Shown here: in pieces, positions 31,101 through 40,814 of the stretch | Position numbering within the stretch: position 1 is the stretch's first letter | How the letters are laid out: every line of letters begins with the position of its first letter | Assembly (NCBI GenBank): GCA_024639325.1 | Contig: JAHEIO010000003.1 | Location: forward strand, 9,012 to 73,011 | Direction of reading: 5' to 3' | Origin: Gammaproteobacteria bacterium | GTDB taxonomy: Bacteria > Pseudomonadota > Gammaproteobacteria > Arenicellales > JAANXG01 | DNA length: 64,000 nucleotides | Program-made: the position numbers and the translations under genes | The notes under the pieces: generated by a model | The model's database searches: none | Told to the model about the DNA's origin: nothing | What the model saw: the letters and a program-made list of their open reading frames with translations, nothing else

Positions 31101-31221
31101 GTGGGGGCCGGTCGCGACCTCAATCGTATGGGGCTTGAGCTTCTCCACGATACTCACGATCTTTTCCGTCCCGCTTATCTACCGCCTAACCATGCCCCGT
31201 TCCAGCCGCGTTTCCGGCTAG
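28138..31221 (+). CDS. RND efflux permease (AcrB/MexB superfamily)
   Basis: 1027 aa; VVGSISYIVIPRQQDPTINFNWINITTIFPGASATDIEQRVT, GMLVDDAVVVVEAIYYRLQRG. Confidence 0.95.
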   Translation: MNTRLSRFLQNHVLANLLFVLVIVVGSISYIVIPRQQDPTINFNWINITTIFPGASATDIEQRVTDVLEEAIRSVSDIKFVSSNSRESVSNILVRFEDIDERVFDKRVADLRREIQNKLDELPNETEDPVIFEVTSANAFPSATVVVTAQADDEHLRIQAEIAKKDIERLKGVDRILDTALSQPELQVLFDPVSLIRVGLSPIQLANTVSSHYQDVSAGSARINDENWLIRLIGTSRDPEYLASLPVPTSQGEIRLGDLAEVRRGRAEATQLVRYQGQPGVLLAITKKGSANILEVVERVREYVEERNQLLKNSGVRLVLADDQTETTRNAIRVMQTNALLGLILVLFVTWVFLGSRIALLTSIGIPFILAGAFWVLRSLDQTLNVSVLLGVVISLGMLVDDAVVVVEAIYYRLQRGVDALQAALQALSEVSSPVTTAVLTTISAFLPLMLLPGILGKFMLVIPLVVTVALLISLIEAFWMLPAHVIGARVSFDRPSRIQRLRVRFLHRLRLTYTKALIRVMRCPVLTLALLLSLFAGASAALATGLIRFDFFASDPIRIFYVNVYMPTGTPIESTMRTILRVEERVRKHVKPNEARSIVAYAGQLFTETTPFYGDHYGQILVSLNAKTGDQREVDDIIDSLREDVQKVAGPLRITILRLAGGPPVTKPISVKVRGERMEEIRAASGELKLAMMRNPLISDISDDSPPGQREMILRVDTDAARRAGVAPETIARTVRLLVDGEVVAALQDRGEELEVRVRASHGGLQSPDDLLRYTLPAEDGRGVPMWTLLEADRVRGPANIRHYNFRRAITVEADIDKTQIDTIRANDYVLAQWAGLRDKYPDIDLDLSGELDDIQESLDSIFILFLFGIGLIYLILGTQFKSYYQPLMILTTVPMAFTGVVLGLLLSQKSLSLFTLYGVVALAGIAVNSAIVLISAANDRLALGMSLVHATVYAARRRIVPIIITSLTTVAGLFSLAVGLGGQSLLWGPVATSIVWGLSFSTILTIFSVPLIYRLTMPRSSRVSG

Positions 31222-31225
31222 CGGG

Positions 31226-31978
31226 CTAGCGATTCAACAGCGTGTCTTTGGCCTGGTTTATCTTAGCGGCTAGATAGGTCGAGCCGCCGCGATCCGGATG
31301 GAGCTTCTGCATGAGCCTTCGGTGAGCGTTTGTGATCTCCTCCTCCGAAGCTTCTGCCGGCACACCCAGCACCTCCCTCGCTTCCTGTTCACTCATCGGA
31401 CCGCTGCTCACCGCACCGGAGCCCCGCTCCGCACCCGGCTCCCGCCACTGGTCGCCGTGAACGCGGTCGAGATAGGCCTCCAGCAGCGCGCTGGATTCTT
31501 CATCGAGCTGGCGATACCGGTCGAGCAGCTCCTTGAGCTGGCCGAGGTCGAGGTCGGAGAGTTTTGTGCCTTCATGATCCCCCGACAGGATCTCGCCGTC
31601 CATGTTTCCGCTGTCGTGGTCGAGCGTCATCAACAAAAAACGCGACTGCACTCGCGAAGTTCGCCCGGAGGCGGCCGCGCCGCCGCGACCCTGCGAAGAG
31701 GCCTGGGCGTTCTGATAGTAGGTGAAGAGCTGGCCCAACAGCGGAACGTAACGAAGAGCAGACAAAAGCCGACCCAGGAAAGGCAGCGTGGCGGCGATCG
31801 CGGCGAACACCCAGTTCAACCTCCCGGTCGCCGCCAGCAGGATGATCAGGATGACCGCAAACCAGAGCCCGCCTCTGCGCAGGTAGCGGGCAACTTTCTT
31901 TGGATCTTCCTTTAGCAGCCAGTTTACGAAAATCACCGCCAGGACCACGGCGATAAACAGCAGGATGAAACGTCCCAT
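31226..31978 (-). CDS. Membrane-anchored J-domain protein
   Basis: Two TM segments; C-terminal REVLGVPAEASEEEITNAHRRLMQKLHPDRGGSTYLAAKINQAKD. Confidence 0.9.
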   Translation of the reverse strand: MGRFILLFIAVVLAVIFVNWLLKEDPKKVARYLRRGGLWFAVILIILLAATGRLNWVFAAIAATLPFLGRLLSALRYVPLLGQLFTYYQNAQASSQGRGGAAASGRTSRVQSRFLLMTLDHDSGNMDGEILSGDHEGTKLSDLDLGQLKELLDRYRQLDEESSALLEAYLDRVHGDQWREPGAERGSGAVSSGPMSEQEAREVLGVPAEASEEEITNAHRRLMQKLHPDRGGSTYLAAKINQAKDTLLNR

Positions 31979-31986
31979 CGATCAGC

Positions 31987-32688
31987 TCACTTTAGTTGCC
32001 GGGTCAACAGCGCCACCGGCCCGCGCTTGTCCCTGCTGTAGTGCTTCAGCGCCTTCCGCCCACCCGCGGCATATACCGCAACCGCGCTCAACAATTCCTT
32101 GAGCTGTGACGCACTGCCGCCATCGAAAGGACAGCAGGCCCCTCCGCTCAGTCGGGCGATCTGCGAGAACGCATTTGAAGCGCTCCTGTCGCCGCCCTCG
32201 TGAAACAGGAAGACCGGAACGTTCAAAACGCCCAGCCGACCCGCGAGATCGCACAAGGCCTCGACGTTTTCCTCCATGCAATCCCCGACGAACACCAGAG
32301 CGTGCACCTTCTTCGCCCTGGTTTCCCTGATCGTGTGCTTCAGGACCTTGAAAATCTGGGTCAATCCGCCAAGGCAAAAAACTGAAGACATTCGTTGCAG
32401 CAAATCAGACCCGCTCGAATACCAGGGGCTGTAGTTGAATTCCCCGTATCCGCGATAGAAACACAGCTGGACTTCCAGGCCGCCAAGTTTGTCTGTCTCC
32501 AGAAACATGTCTCCCTGGATCTTACATGCCCGGTCCCAGGCCGGTTGCCGGCTGGCCGTTGCATCCATGGCAAATATAAGACGACCGCGGTCGCCTTGCG
32601 GCTTCGACACGGGAGTCTTGCTCACCTTTTCGAGGAATCTGTCGACTTCCTGGCGCGAGGATGGTGTGGGCAGCTTCGATTTCGTCAT
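31987..32688 (-). CDS. VWA-domain protein
   Basis: GRLIFAMDATASRQPAWD MIDAS-like region; immediately upstream of the J-domain gene. Confidence 0.75.
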   Translation of the reverse strand: MTKSKLPTPSSRQEVDRFLEKVSKTPVSKPQGDRGRLIFAMDATASRQPAWDRACKIQGDMFLETDKLGGLEVQLCFYRGYGEFNYSPWYSSGSDLLQRMSSVFCLGGLTQIFKVLKHTIRETRAKKVHALVFVGDCMEENVEALCDLAGRLGVLNVPVFLFHEGGDRSASNAFSQIARLSGGACCPFDGGSASQLKELLSAVAVYAAGGRKALKHYSRDKRGPVALLTRQLK

Positions 32689-32866
32689 TCTGTGGCCTAG
32701 TTTATCAGCATCAAGGAACGAGCCGACGCTGATCCTGATCCGGCCGTCTCGGTGCGATATACGCACTTGTTATTTGGGTACGTGGGTGGGATTAATCAAT
32801 GGGAGGTGCCACACAGGTGCTGCTACAATGAAGCGTTTAAATCACTTCGAATATCACTCGATTGCG

Positions 32867-34165
32867 ATGAAAAACCCCAACCTGGCGGCCTCGTTGCTTG
32901 ATTTCCTGGAGGCTTCGCCGACCCCGTTTCACGCCGTCGCCAACATGGCGTCTGAACTGGAAGATGCGGGTTTCCGGAAACTGTCGGAACGGGAGTCGTG
33001 GAAACCGAAGGCTGACGAGCGCTGCTATGTTACCCGGGGTGGTTCCTCCATCGTTGCCTTTTCGAATTCCGGGCCTGACCCGGCCGAGGCGGGCATACGT
33101 ATGGTGGGGGCCCACACGGACAGTCCATGTCTGAAGGTGAAACCACGGCCCGAACTGTCCAAAAATGGATACTTTCAGCTTGGCGTGGAAGTGTACGGCA
33201 GCGCCCTGCTGAATCCCTGGTTCGACCGCGACCTGTCCATCGCCGGGAACGTGACCTATATGGATAGTGCGAGACAAATCGGCACTACCCTGGTGGATTT
33301 CGGTGAAGCGGTAGCATTCATTCCAAGTCTGGCCATACACCTGGACGGGGACGCCAACACGAACCGTACGGTAAACCCGCAAACGCACCTGCCCGCGATA
33401 CTATTCCGCTGCGACGAAGACGAAAAACCCGATCTCCGCGATATGCTCTTGACCCGGATCAGGCGAGGAGTAGCCGCGGCAAAACCCGAAACGGTGCTGG
33501 ATTTCGATCTATGCTTGTACGACACCCAGCCACCGCGGCTTGTCGGGATGAAGAACGAGTTCGTGGCCAGCGCGAGACTCGACAACCTGCTCAGTTGCTT
33601 CATCGGAATGCGCTCCCTGATCGACGGTGAGGGGCGGCAACCCTCGATGCTGGTCTGCAACGACCACGAGGAAGTGGGCAGTCAGTCCGCGATAGGCGCA
33701 CAGGGCCCTTTCCTGCGCTCCGTTCTGGAGCGGTGGTGTGGTTCACGGGAGCGCTACCAGCAGACCATAACCCGTTCCATGCTGATTTCCGTGGACAATT
33801 CACATGGCATACACCCGAACTATGCCGACCGGCACGATGAAAATCATGGTCCGCTGTTGAATAGGGGACCCGTCATCAAGATCAATTATAACCAGCGCTA
33901 CGCCACCAACAGCCTGACCAGCGCGATCTATCGAAAACTTTGCCAGGAGAACGACATTCCCCTGCAGGTCTTCGTCAGCCGCACGGACCTGGCCTGCGGT
34001 ACCACCATCGGTCCCCTGACGGCTGGAGAAGTCGGCGTGCAGGCGCTGGATGTGGGCATAGCCCAGTTTGGCATGCATTCGGTGCGGGAAACATGCGGGG
34101 TCGACGACGTCGACTATTTGTATCGATCCCTGACCGCGTACTACCGCAGCGAGCAGCTTGTTTAG
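32867..34165 (+). CDS. apeB: M18 family aminopeptidase
   Basis: FLEASPTPFHAV, GAHTDSPCLKVKPRP, NDHEEVGSQS, SVDNSHGIHPNY. Confidence 0.95.
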   Translation: MKNPNLAASLLDFLEASPTPFHAVANMASELEDAGFRKLSERESWKPKADERCYVTRGGSSIVAFSNSGPDPAEAGIRMVGAHTDSPCLKVKPRPELSKNGYFQLGVEVYGSALLNPWFDRDLSIAGNVTYMDSARQIGTTLVDFGEAVAFIPSLAIHLDGDANTNRTVNPQTHLPAILFRCDEDEKPDLRDMLLTRIRRGVAAAKPETVLDFDLCLYDTQPPRLVGMKNEFVASARLDNLLSCFIGMRSLIDGEGRQPSMLVCNDHEEVGSQSAIGAQGPFLRSVLERWCGSRERYQQTITRSMLISVDNSHGIHPNYADRHDENHGPLLNRGPVIKINYNQRYATNSLTSAIYRKLCQENDIPLQVFVSRTDLACGTTIGPLTAGEVGVQALDVGIAQFGMHSVRETCGVDDVDYLYRSLTAYYRSEQLV

Positions 34166-34219
34166 AATATATGTCGCCCTCGCTCCACGAGGGGGAGGCT
34201 ATCGACCAATCAGAAATCC

Positions 34220-35263
34220 TTAATCCCCTCTCCTTCCGGGGGAGTGATGGAGCGGGGGGGGTGGCATCGATAATTTAGTGAACTCCATCAAGCGCCGCCG
34301 AAACTCGTCGATGTCGTACACGGCCAGGAGATCGCGGGACGATAGCCGTGTTCCGGCCTCGACCAAGCCGATCGACGCCGCAAGTTCGCCCACGAGCTGA
34401 CGGGCTCCGCCGCCGCCTGCACGGTAAGCTTCGATCGTGGTCGATTCGAAGCGCTTGGACATTCTCGTTCCCTCATCGCTGTGCATCAGCGGCACGTGCC
34501 AGAAGTCGGGGGCCGGCAAATCCAGGGCTTCGTACAGCAGTATCTGCCTCGGAGTAGAGTCGATCAAATCAATACCCCGCACCACGTCAGAGATACCCAT
34601 TAGCGCGTCGTCCACGACTACGGCGAGTTGATATGCGAACAGACCGTCTTTGCGTTTGAGGACGAAATCCCCGACTTCCGTACGCATATCCTGGCTGATC
34701 CTTCCCGCAACGCGGTCTACGAAGCTCATCGTCCGATCCGGGATACGGAAGCGCGAAGAGCGGGGCCGGTCGCGTGACGCGTGCCGGGCCTCTCGACAGG
34801 TGCCGGGATATACGGGCGAATTACCGTGCGGCGCGCTTGCCGCCAGCCTGACGTCTTTGCGTGAGCATGTGCACTCGAACACCAGGCCCTTCCGTTCCAG
34901 CACCCGCAGGGCCGTCGCATAGAGTTCGCCGCGTTCGGATTGCACGTAAGGTGATGATTCACCGCCGATGCCGCCTCCCGCGTCCCAGTCGATCCCAATC
35001 CATTCCAGGTCATCGAGTATGCCGGCAGCGCTGCCGGGCTTGACGCGGGGCAGATCCAGGTCCTCCATCCGCAGGATGAAAACGCCGCCTTGCAGCCTCG
35101 CCTGCATCCAGGCCAAAAGCGCCGTTCGGATATTGCCCAGGTGCTGCGCACCCGTCGGGCTCGGGGCGTAGCGCCCGCGCACGCCCTCGGTGCGCAGGCG
35201 AATCGCCCTTGCGGCAAGTGTTTCGAAACGATCAGTTGATTCCGCGAGGGGCTCCGATTTCAA
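34220..35263 (-). CDS. gluQ: Glutamyl-Q tRNA(Asp) synthetase
   Basis: GRYAPSPTGAQHLGNIRTALLAWMQAR, FECTCSRKDV, GTRMSKRFESTTIE. Confidence 0.92.
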   Translation of the reverse strand: MKSEPLAESTDRFETLAARAIRLRTEGVRGRYAPSPTGAQHLGNIRTALLAWMQARLQGGVFILRMEDLDLPRVKPGSAAGILDDLEWIGIDWDAGGGIGGESSPYVQSERGELYATALRVLERKGLVFECTCSRKDVRLAASAPHGNSPVYPGTCREARHASRDRPRSSRFRIPDRTMSFVDRVAGRISQDMRTEVGDFVLKRKDGLFAYQLAVVVDDALMGISDVVRGIDLIDSTPRQILLYEALDLPAPDFWHVPLMHSDEGTRMSKRFESTTIEAYRAGGGGARQLVGELAASIGLVEAGTRLSSRDLLAVYDIDEFRRRLMEFTKLSMPPPPLHHSPGRRGD

Positions 35264-35279
35264 CGTGTCGCCGGCCAGG

Positions 35280-36857
35280 CTATATCTCCCTGGTTGTATG
35301 AAAGTCGAGATCCGGCCAGCGCTCCTGGGCCAGTTGCAGATTCACCCGGTTGGGGGCGATGTATGTCAGGCAACCGGAGCCGTCCAGCGCCAGGTTTGCC
35401 TCCGCCTTGTGACGAAACTCACTTTCCTTTGCCGGATCCGTGCTGGTAACCCAGCGTGCCGTAGCGACCGGGATCGATTCGAAACTGCAGTCGACGCCAT
35501 ATTCATGACGCAGCCGGTGGGCCACGACATCGAACTGAAGTACGCCTACCGCACCCAGAATCAGGTCATTGTTGATCAGCGGCCGGAACAATTGGGTCGC
35601 CCCCTCTTCGCTAAGCTGAATGAGCCCCTTCTGCAGGGCTTTCGCCCGCAATGGATCACGCAGGTTTACGCGGCGAAACAACTCGGGTGCAAAATTGGGT
35701 ATGCCGTTGAACTTGAGTGATTCGCCCTGGCTGAAGGTGTCGCCGATGCGAATCGTGCCGTGATTCGGGATCCCGATTATGTCACCGGCATAGGCCTCAT
35801 CAGCCTGTCCGCGACGCGCCGCCATGAAGGTCATCGCGTTGTGCACGGCCATGTCCCTGCCCAGACGCACATGCCGAATCTTCATACCTTTGGAAAATTT
35901 ACCCGAGGTGATCCGCAGAAACGCCACACGATCATGGTGCGCAGGATCCATGTTTGCCTGGATCTTGAATACGAACCCCGAAAACGTTGACTCCGCGGGC
36001 TCAACACTGCGCTCGGATGCGGCGAATGCCTGGGGCGGAGGTGCAAATTCCACGAACTTGTCGAGCAGATCGGTTACTCCGAGATCGCTAAGTGCGGAAC
36101 CGAAAAATACCGGAGTTTGACGGCCGGCGATATACTCCTCGACATCGAACTCGTGGCTGGCGCCTTTCACCAGTTCCATCTCTTCCCTCAACTCATCAAC
36201 GTCCTGGCCAAGGATGGCTTCCAGGTCGGGATTGTCGAGCCCCGCGATCGCCATATCATCATCCGGGTTACCTGCGCGACCTGCGAATAAATGGACGGTA
36301 TCGTCGTAGATGCGATACAGGCCGCGAAACCTGGAGCCCATGCCTATCGGCCAGGTCATTGGGGCACAGTCGATTTGCAGGACCGACTCGATATCGTCCA
36401 TCAGCTCGATCGGTTCCCTGCCTTCACGATCCAGCTTATTGACAAAGCTCATGATCGGAGTAGCGCGCAGTCGGCAAACCTCCATGAGTTTGACGGTCCT
36501 CTCCTCTACACCCTTGGCGGCATCGATGACCATCAGCGCGGAATCGACGGCCGTCAGCGTGCGGTAAGTATCCTCCGAGAAATCAGCGTGTCCCGGGGTA
36601 TCCAGCAGATTGACCACGTGATCCTTGTACTCGAACTGCATTACCGAAGAGGTAACGGAAATGCCGCGCTGCTTTTCCAGTTCCATCCAGTCGGAAGCCG
36701 CGTGACGGCTTGCCTTGCGCGCCTTCACCGTTCCAGCCAGTTGTATGGCGCCGCCGTAGACCAGAAGGCGCTCGGTCAGCGTGGTCTTGCCGGCGTCGGG
36801 GTGAGAGATTATAGCGAATGTTCGTCGCCGCAGGATTTCAAGTTCCAATTCAGACAT
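35280..36857 (-). CDS. prfC: Peptide chain release factor 3
   Basis: [52 protein letters not shown]. Confidence 0.96.
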   Translation of the reverse strand: MSELELEILRRRTFAIISHPDAGKTTLTERLLVYGGAIQLAGTVKARKASRHAASDWMELEKQRGISVTSSVMQFEYKDHVVNLLDTPGHADFSEDTYRTLTAVDSALMVIDAAKGVEERTVKLMEVCRLRATPIMSFVNKLDREGREPIELMDDIESVLQIDCAPMTWPIGMGSRFRGLYRIYDDTVHLFAGRAGNPDDDMAIAGLDNPDLEAILGQDVDELREEMELVKGASHEFDVEEYIAGRQTPVFFGSALSDLGVTDLLDKFVEFAPPPQAFAASERSVEPAESTFSGFVFKIQANMDPAHHDRVAFLRITSGKFSKGMKIRHVRLGRDMAVHNAMTFMAARRGQADEAYAGDIIGIPNHGTIRIGDTFSQGESLKFNGIPNFAPELFRRVNLRDPLRAKALQKGLIQLSEEGATQLFRPLINNDLILGAVGVLQFDVVAHRLRHEYGVDCSFESIPVATARWVTSTDPAKESEFRHKAEANLALDGSGCLTYIAPNRVNLQLAQERWPDLDFHTTREI

Positions 36858-36940
36858 GTATTTCTATAGTGGAATCGGGCGCGGATTAAAACGCCTTGAA
36901 CCTCGATTGTCAAAGGTGCCCTGAGTAGAGCGCCCAATCT

Positions 36941-37927
36941 TTATTTCCTGTGCAGGGAATACAGCTTATTCCAGGATTGATGTTGCGAGCGGCTTGTCGT
37001 CATTTCCACGTCGATCCACTCCCCGATCAGGTCCTCGAGGGAATATTGGGCCGACCACTGGATGACACGCCTGGCGTTCTCCGGGCTTCCTACCGAACTC
37101 TGAATGTCATAGGGCCTCAGCAAATGTGAATCGCAGGTTATGTGATCCTCGTAGTTCAGGTTAACCTTGTCGAATGCAACTCTCAGGAAATCCCGCAGGC
37201 TTCTCTTTTTTCCGGTCGCAATGACCAGGTCCCGGGGCTCATCGAGTTGCATCATGCGCCATGCCGCCTCCATGTACTCGGGTGCCCATCCCCAATCCCT
37301 GAAAATCTCAACATTGCCCAATTTCAGATTCAGTTTCTCACCCATGGCGATCTGACAGGCAGTCGACACGATCTTTCCCGTCACGAAACCGACCGGGCGC
37401 AGCGGCGACTCGAAATTGGAGAAGATCGCAGAGCAGGAATGCAGTTCATAGGCCTCACGATAATTCTTGGTTTGCAGGTAAGATGTTGTCTTGGCAACCC
37501 CGTAGGGACTGTGGGGATCGAGCGGTGTACTTTCGTCCGCGGCTGCTCTGCAATCGCCGAACATTTCTATTGATGCGGCATCGAGGAAGCGGATCCGAGC
37601 CCTCAAAGTGCGTATCGATTCCAGAATATTGAGTGTCGGAACCATTATCCCGATCGATGTTCTGACGGGATCCCCGAAAGAACGTGCAACGGAGGACGGT
37701 GCGGCGAAATGATAGATTTCATCCGGGCGAAGTTCGTCGATCAGGTCGATGACCCGTTCGTAGTTCGTCAGATCCAGAGACACCAGTTCCACCTCGGCTT
37801 GTAGCGGGCGATTCGCCATCCTGATGTCTCGAGTGGTGCCCACGACGCGGTATTCTTTCTCCAGCAAAAGTGAGGAGAGATAGAACCCGGCCTGGCCCGT
37901 CACACCGGTGATCAACGCCGTTTTCAA
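36941..37927 (-). CDS. GDP-mannose 4,6-dehydratase-like SDR
   Basis: KTALITGVTGQAGFYLSSLLLEKEYRVVGTTRD, YGVAKTTSYLQTKNYREAY; TTG start overlapping the upstream stop codon. Confidence 0.88.
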   Translation of the reverse strand: MKTALITGVTGQAGFYLSSLLLEKEYRVVGTTRDIRMANRPLQAEVELVSLDLTNYERVIDLIDELRPDEIYHFAAPSSVARSFGDPVRTSIGIMVPTLNILESIRTLRARIRFLDAASIEMFGDCRAAADESTPLDPHSPYGVAKTTSYLQTKNYREAYELHSCSAIFSNFESPLRPVGFVTGKIVSTACQIAMGEKLNLKLGNVEIFRDWGWAPEYMEAAWRMMQLDEPRDLVIATGKKRSLRDFLRVAFDKVNLNYEDHITCDSHLLRPYDIQSSVGSPENARRVIQWSAQYSLEDLIGEWIDVEMTTSRSQHQSWNKLYSLHRK

Positions 37928-39084
37928 CTTACCCCCCGGGATGCAACTCCCTGGAACACCTCGACCGTCCTTCGAGCCGTGTTTTCCCAGGAAAACTGCC
38001 GGACTCGGGCCCTGCCCTTGCCGATACATAACTGTCGCAACGTGCTGTCACTGATCATTTCCGACAAACCTCTGGCAATGTCCTGTTTATCCGTGGGGTC
38101 GATCAGATGCGCCGCCCCCCCTGCAACCTCCGGCATGCTCGAACAGTCGCTGCAGACGACCGGGCACTCACATGCCATGGCCTCCAGAATCGGCAAACCA
38201 AATCCTTCATACAAACTCGGGTACACGGATGCCAGTGCACCACTGTACAGGAGCGCGAGGCTTTCGTCGTCAACGTGCCCCAGAAGCTTTACCTTGCCCT
38301 TCAGTCTCAGGCGATCGATCTCGGTCGGAAGAGTCTCGTTCATCCAGCCGGACCACCCCACGCACAACAGTGGAATATCGGTATTGATTTCGGCGTATGC
38401 ACGCACCAGGCCAACAAGGTTCTTTCGCGGTTCCCGGGTGCCAACCGTCAAAACATAGCGCTGCGGTATTCCGTTCGAATCGATGTAACGACGCACGTCC
38501 TCCGCTTTCCTTGTGTAGAAAACACTGGATCCAGCCAATGGAATCGCCGTGACTTTTTCGGGAGGCACGTCGAGCATTGCAATTATCTCGCCCCGGATGA
38601 ATTCGGAAATCGTAACGATGTGCTGCGCCACGGGCAGGCGCTTGTAGAAATAGCGCTCGAAATGCCTCACCCGGTCCGGCGGGTGACATTCGGGATGTGT
38701 AATCAGCGAAAGATCGTAGATGGTAAAAACCGTGGGCACGGAATCCGATGTCGTCAACGGGAACAATCCGGTCTCGTGGTATACGTCGAACTGGTATTCG
38801 CGGAAATGCCTTGCCAGGACTAGGTTCTCGACGACGACGCGCGACACCCGGGCAATATCCCGGGCCCACGCGGGAAAATGCCGGCTCATGGCGTCCCGGG
38901 ACTGCCGGGGCATGATGTGGGTCACCCGCCCGTTGCAGAAATAGCTGATCTTCGCAAGTTCCAAAGCAATGATGTGCTGATACAGGGTACGCACATATCT
39001 TGCCACACCGGTAAATACCGTATTCAGCGGTCGCGCATTCAGCAATACGTTTATTGATCCCGATTCTTCCCCGGACGACGGCAT
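37924..39084 (-). CDS. Glycosyltransferase family 4 (GT-B)
   Basis: VLTVGTREPRKNLVGLVRAYAEI, YPSLYEGFGLPILEAMACECPVVCSDCSSMPEV. Confidence 0.92.
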   Translation of the reverse strand: MPSSGEESGSINVLLNARPLNTVFTGVARYVRTLYQHIIALELAKISYFCNGRVTHIMPRQSRDAMSRHFPAWARDIARVSRVVVENLVLARHFREYQFDVYHETGLFPLTTSDSVPTVFTIYDLSLITHPECHPPDRVRHFERYFYKRLPVAQHIVTISEFIRGEIIAMLDVPPEKVTAIPLAGSSVFYTRKAEDVRRYIDSNGIPQRYVLTVGTREPRKNLVGLVRAYAEINTDIPLLCVGWSGWMNETLPTEIDRLRLKGKVKLLGHVDDESLALLYSGALASVYPSLYEGFGLPILEAMACECPVVCSDCSSMPEVAGGAAHLIDPTDKQDIARGLSEMISDSTLRQLCIGKGRARVRQFSWENTARRTVEVFQGVASRGVS

Positions 39085-39235
39085 GCGAACAACACGATTT
39101 ATATCTGTGTATTTATAATTGATTGTTGATAAGATTCATTTTGATTGTACTCCAATTTCCATGCCCGACAATCAACCGCCATAGCAAACACCAGTTGCCG
39201 CCAGCAACGTTCTCCAGAAACGGAGGCGTAGTGAA

Positions 39236-40225
39236 ATGCAGATCGTCTATCTCAGCAAACGACCCGATATTCTCCGCGGCACGCTTTCATCAGTTGCACG
39301 GTACATGCCATTTATCGATGAAGTGGTGCTTGTGGTTCCGCACGGTACACAACCTCGATTCACCTATGTCCAGGAGATGTTCCCGGTTGATATTATTTTC
39401 GACGAATCATTGATCGACGCGGAAGGCGGCGGTCTCGACCATCAGGCCCGGGACTATCTGTTGAGAACTTCTTTGAGCGGGCATCCGGCGATATCCGACG
39501 AGTTCATCATGTCGGATGACGACTACCGTCCAATGGCGCCGGTTGACCTCGCATTCTTCAAGGAAAACGATAAATACCGTTCGTACTACTTCTATGACCT
39601 GCGCGACTGGATATTCGACGACACCGCCTTCGACCGGGGACAACAGAACACCTATCAGATTCTAAAGTATCTCGGGTATGCTCATTTTTCCTACGCTTCC
39701 CATATGCCGCAAATCATCCGCAAGGACCTGCTAACGGAGTCAAAACAGCGTTTTGCACCGTATTCCGGCCGGTTGAGCCTTTGCGAATGGAGCACATACT
39801 TCAACTACGCCCACAGATACCATTCCGAACTCTTTTCGCCGCCCCGATCCTACAAAACGCTGTGCTGGCCTGATTGTATTACCTGCTGGCCCAGGGCGAT
39901 CGAGCCGGAAGAGTACGTTTTTGAGAATTACTCACCGGCTTTGTACAAAGACAACGGGCCTTTTTCGCAGATCGGATCGGCGGGATCAGGCGATCACGAT
40001 TATCGATTCGACAAGATCCTGGCATGGTATCGGCACGAGTTGAACGTACTGCATGGCAGATCGCTTGATACGGATACGGTACTGCGCAGAATACTCAATA
40101 GCCTCCTGCGGCCGCTTCGACGAATCAAGGATGTTCTGTGGCTGCGCGAACGCACACAGATGATCAGGTTGGCAAATCGAATCGAAAAAATTGAAACCCT
40201 GATCGAGTCCCGATCCGGTCATTGA
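39236..40225 (+). CDS. Stealth-like sugar-phosphotransferase family protein
   Basis: DILRGTLSSVARYMPFIDEVVLVVPH, EFIMSDDDYRPM, SYASHMPQIIRKDLLTE resemble Stealth conserved regions. Confidence 0.6.
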   Translation: MQIVYLSKRPDILRGTLSSVARYMPFIDEVVLVVPHGTQPRFTYVQEMFPVDIIFDESLIDAEGGGLDHQARDYLLRTSLSGHPAISDEFIMSDDDYRPMAPVDLAFFKENDKYRSYYFYDLRDWIFDDTAFDRGQQNTYQILKYLGYAHFSYASHMPQIIRKDLLTESKQRFAPYSGRLSLCEWSTYFNYAHRYHSELFSPPRSYKTLCWPDCITCWPRAIEPEEYVFENYSPALYKDNGPFSQIGSAGSGDHDYRFDKILAWYRHELNVLHGRSLDTDTVLRRILNSLLRPLRRIKDVLWLRERTQMIRLANRIEKIETLIESRSGH

Positions 40226-40602
40226 TAACACTGATTGAATATTCCATTGGGCGATTCATAAAACCATTTTATTGCCATGATTTTACTTTGAAAAATCTCC
40301 CCAAGTGGCATAAGCTTGTAGTACCATTACTGGGGAACTGTAGTAGAGCTAACACCACATGTTGGGGTTTTGAGTTGGAAAAAGCCGAATACGATTTGCC
40401 TGAAGAGGTTCGCGCGGTGGGTGTAGTCAAGCGCAGCGACGCTCCTTTGATCGAGAAACTCCTCGCTGAAAACGACCATCCTAATTATCATGTTGCCCTG
40501 GTTGAGACTTCCAGCGTAAAGAGGTGGGTTCCCCACCTGATCGGTATACCTCTGATCATGTCACTGTTTGGTATCCTGGACGCTATCAAGATCACCAGAT
40601 AG
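40222..40602 (+). CDS. Small uncharacterised protein, translationally coupled to the preceding ORF
   Basis: TTG at 40222 overlaps the upstream TGA; an internal TTG at 40288 is an alternative; C-terminal hydrophobic segment. Confidence 0.35.
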   Translation: MITLIEYSIGRFIKPFYCHDFTLKNLPKWHKLVVPLLGNCSRANTTCWGFELEKAEYDLPEEVRAVGVVKRSDAPLIEKLLAENDHPNYHVALVETSSVKRWVPHLIGIPLIMSLFGILDAIKITR

Positions 40603-40814
40603 CAAGATCACCAGACAGAAATAAGATCACGAGATCTCACTTCGGGAACACGGTTGATTCCCGGCCCTGCCGTGGGGCATCGCCGCCTCGACTGTATTTT
40701 TCTAATTCTGTTAGAATCCACCACCGTCCGCGCCTCAGCGGTCTGATCACGAACCCGGCCTGATCACGAAACCAAAGCGGCTTATTTTTTCTTTTTTTTC
40801 AATTACTTAGCGTT

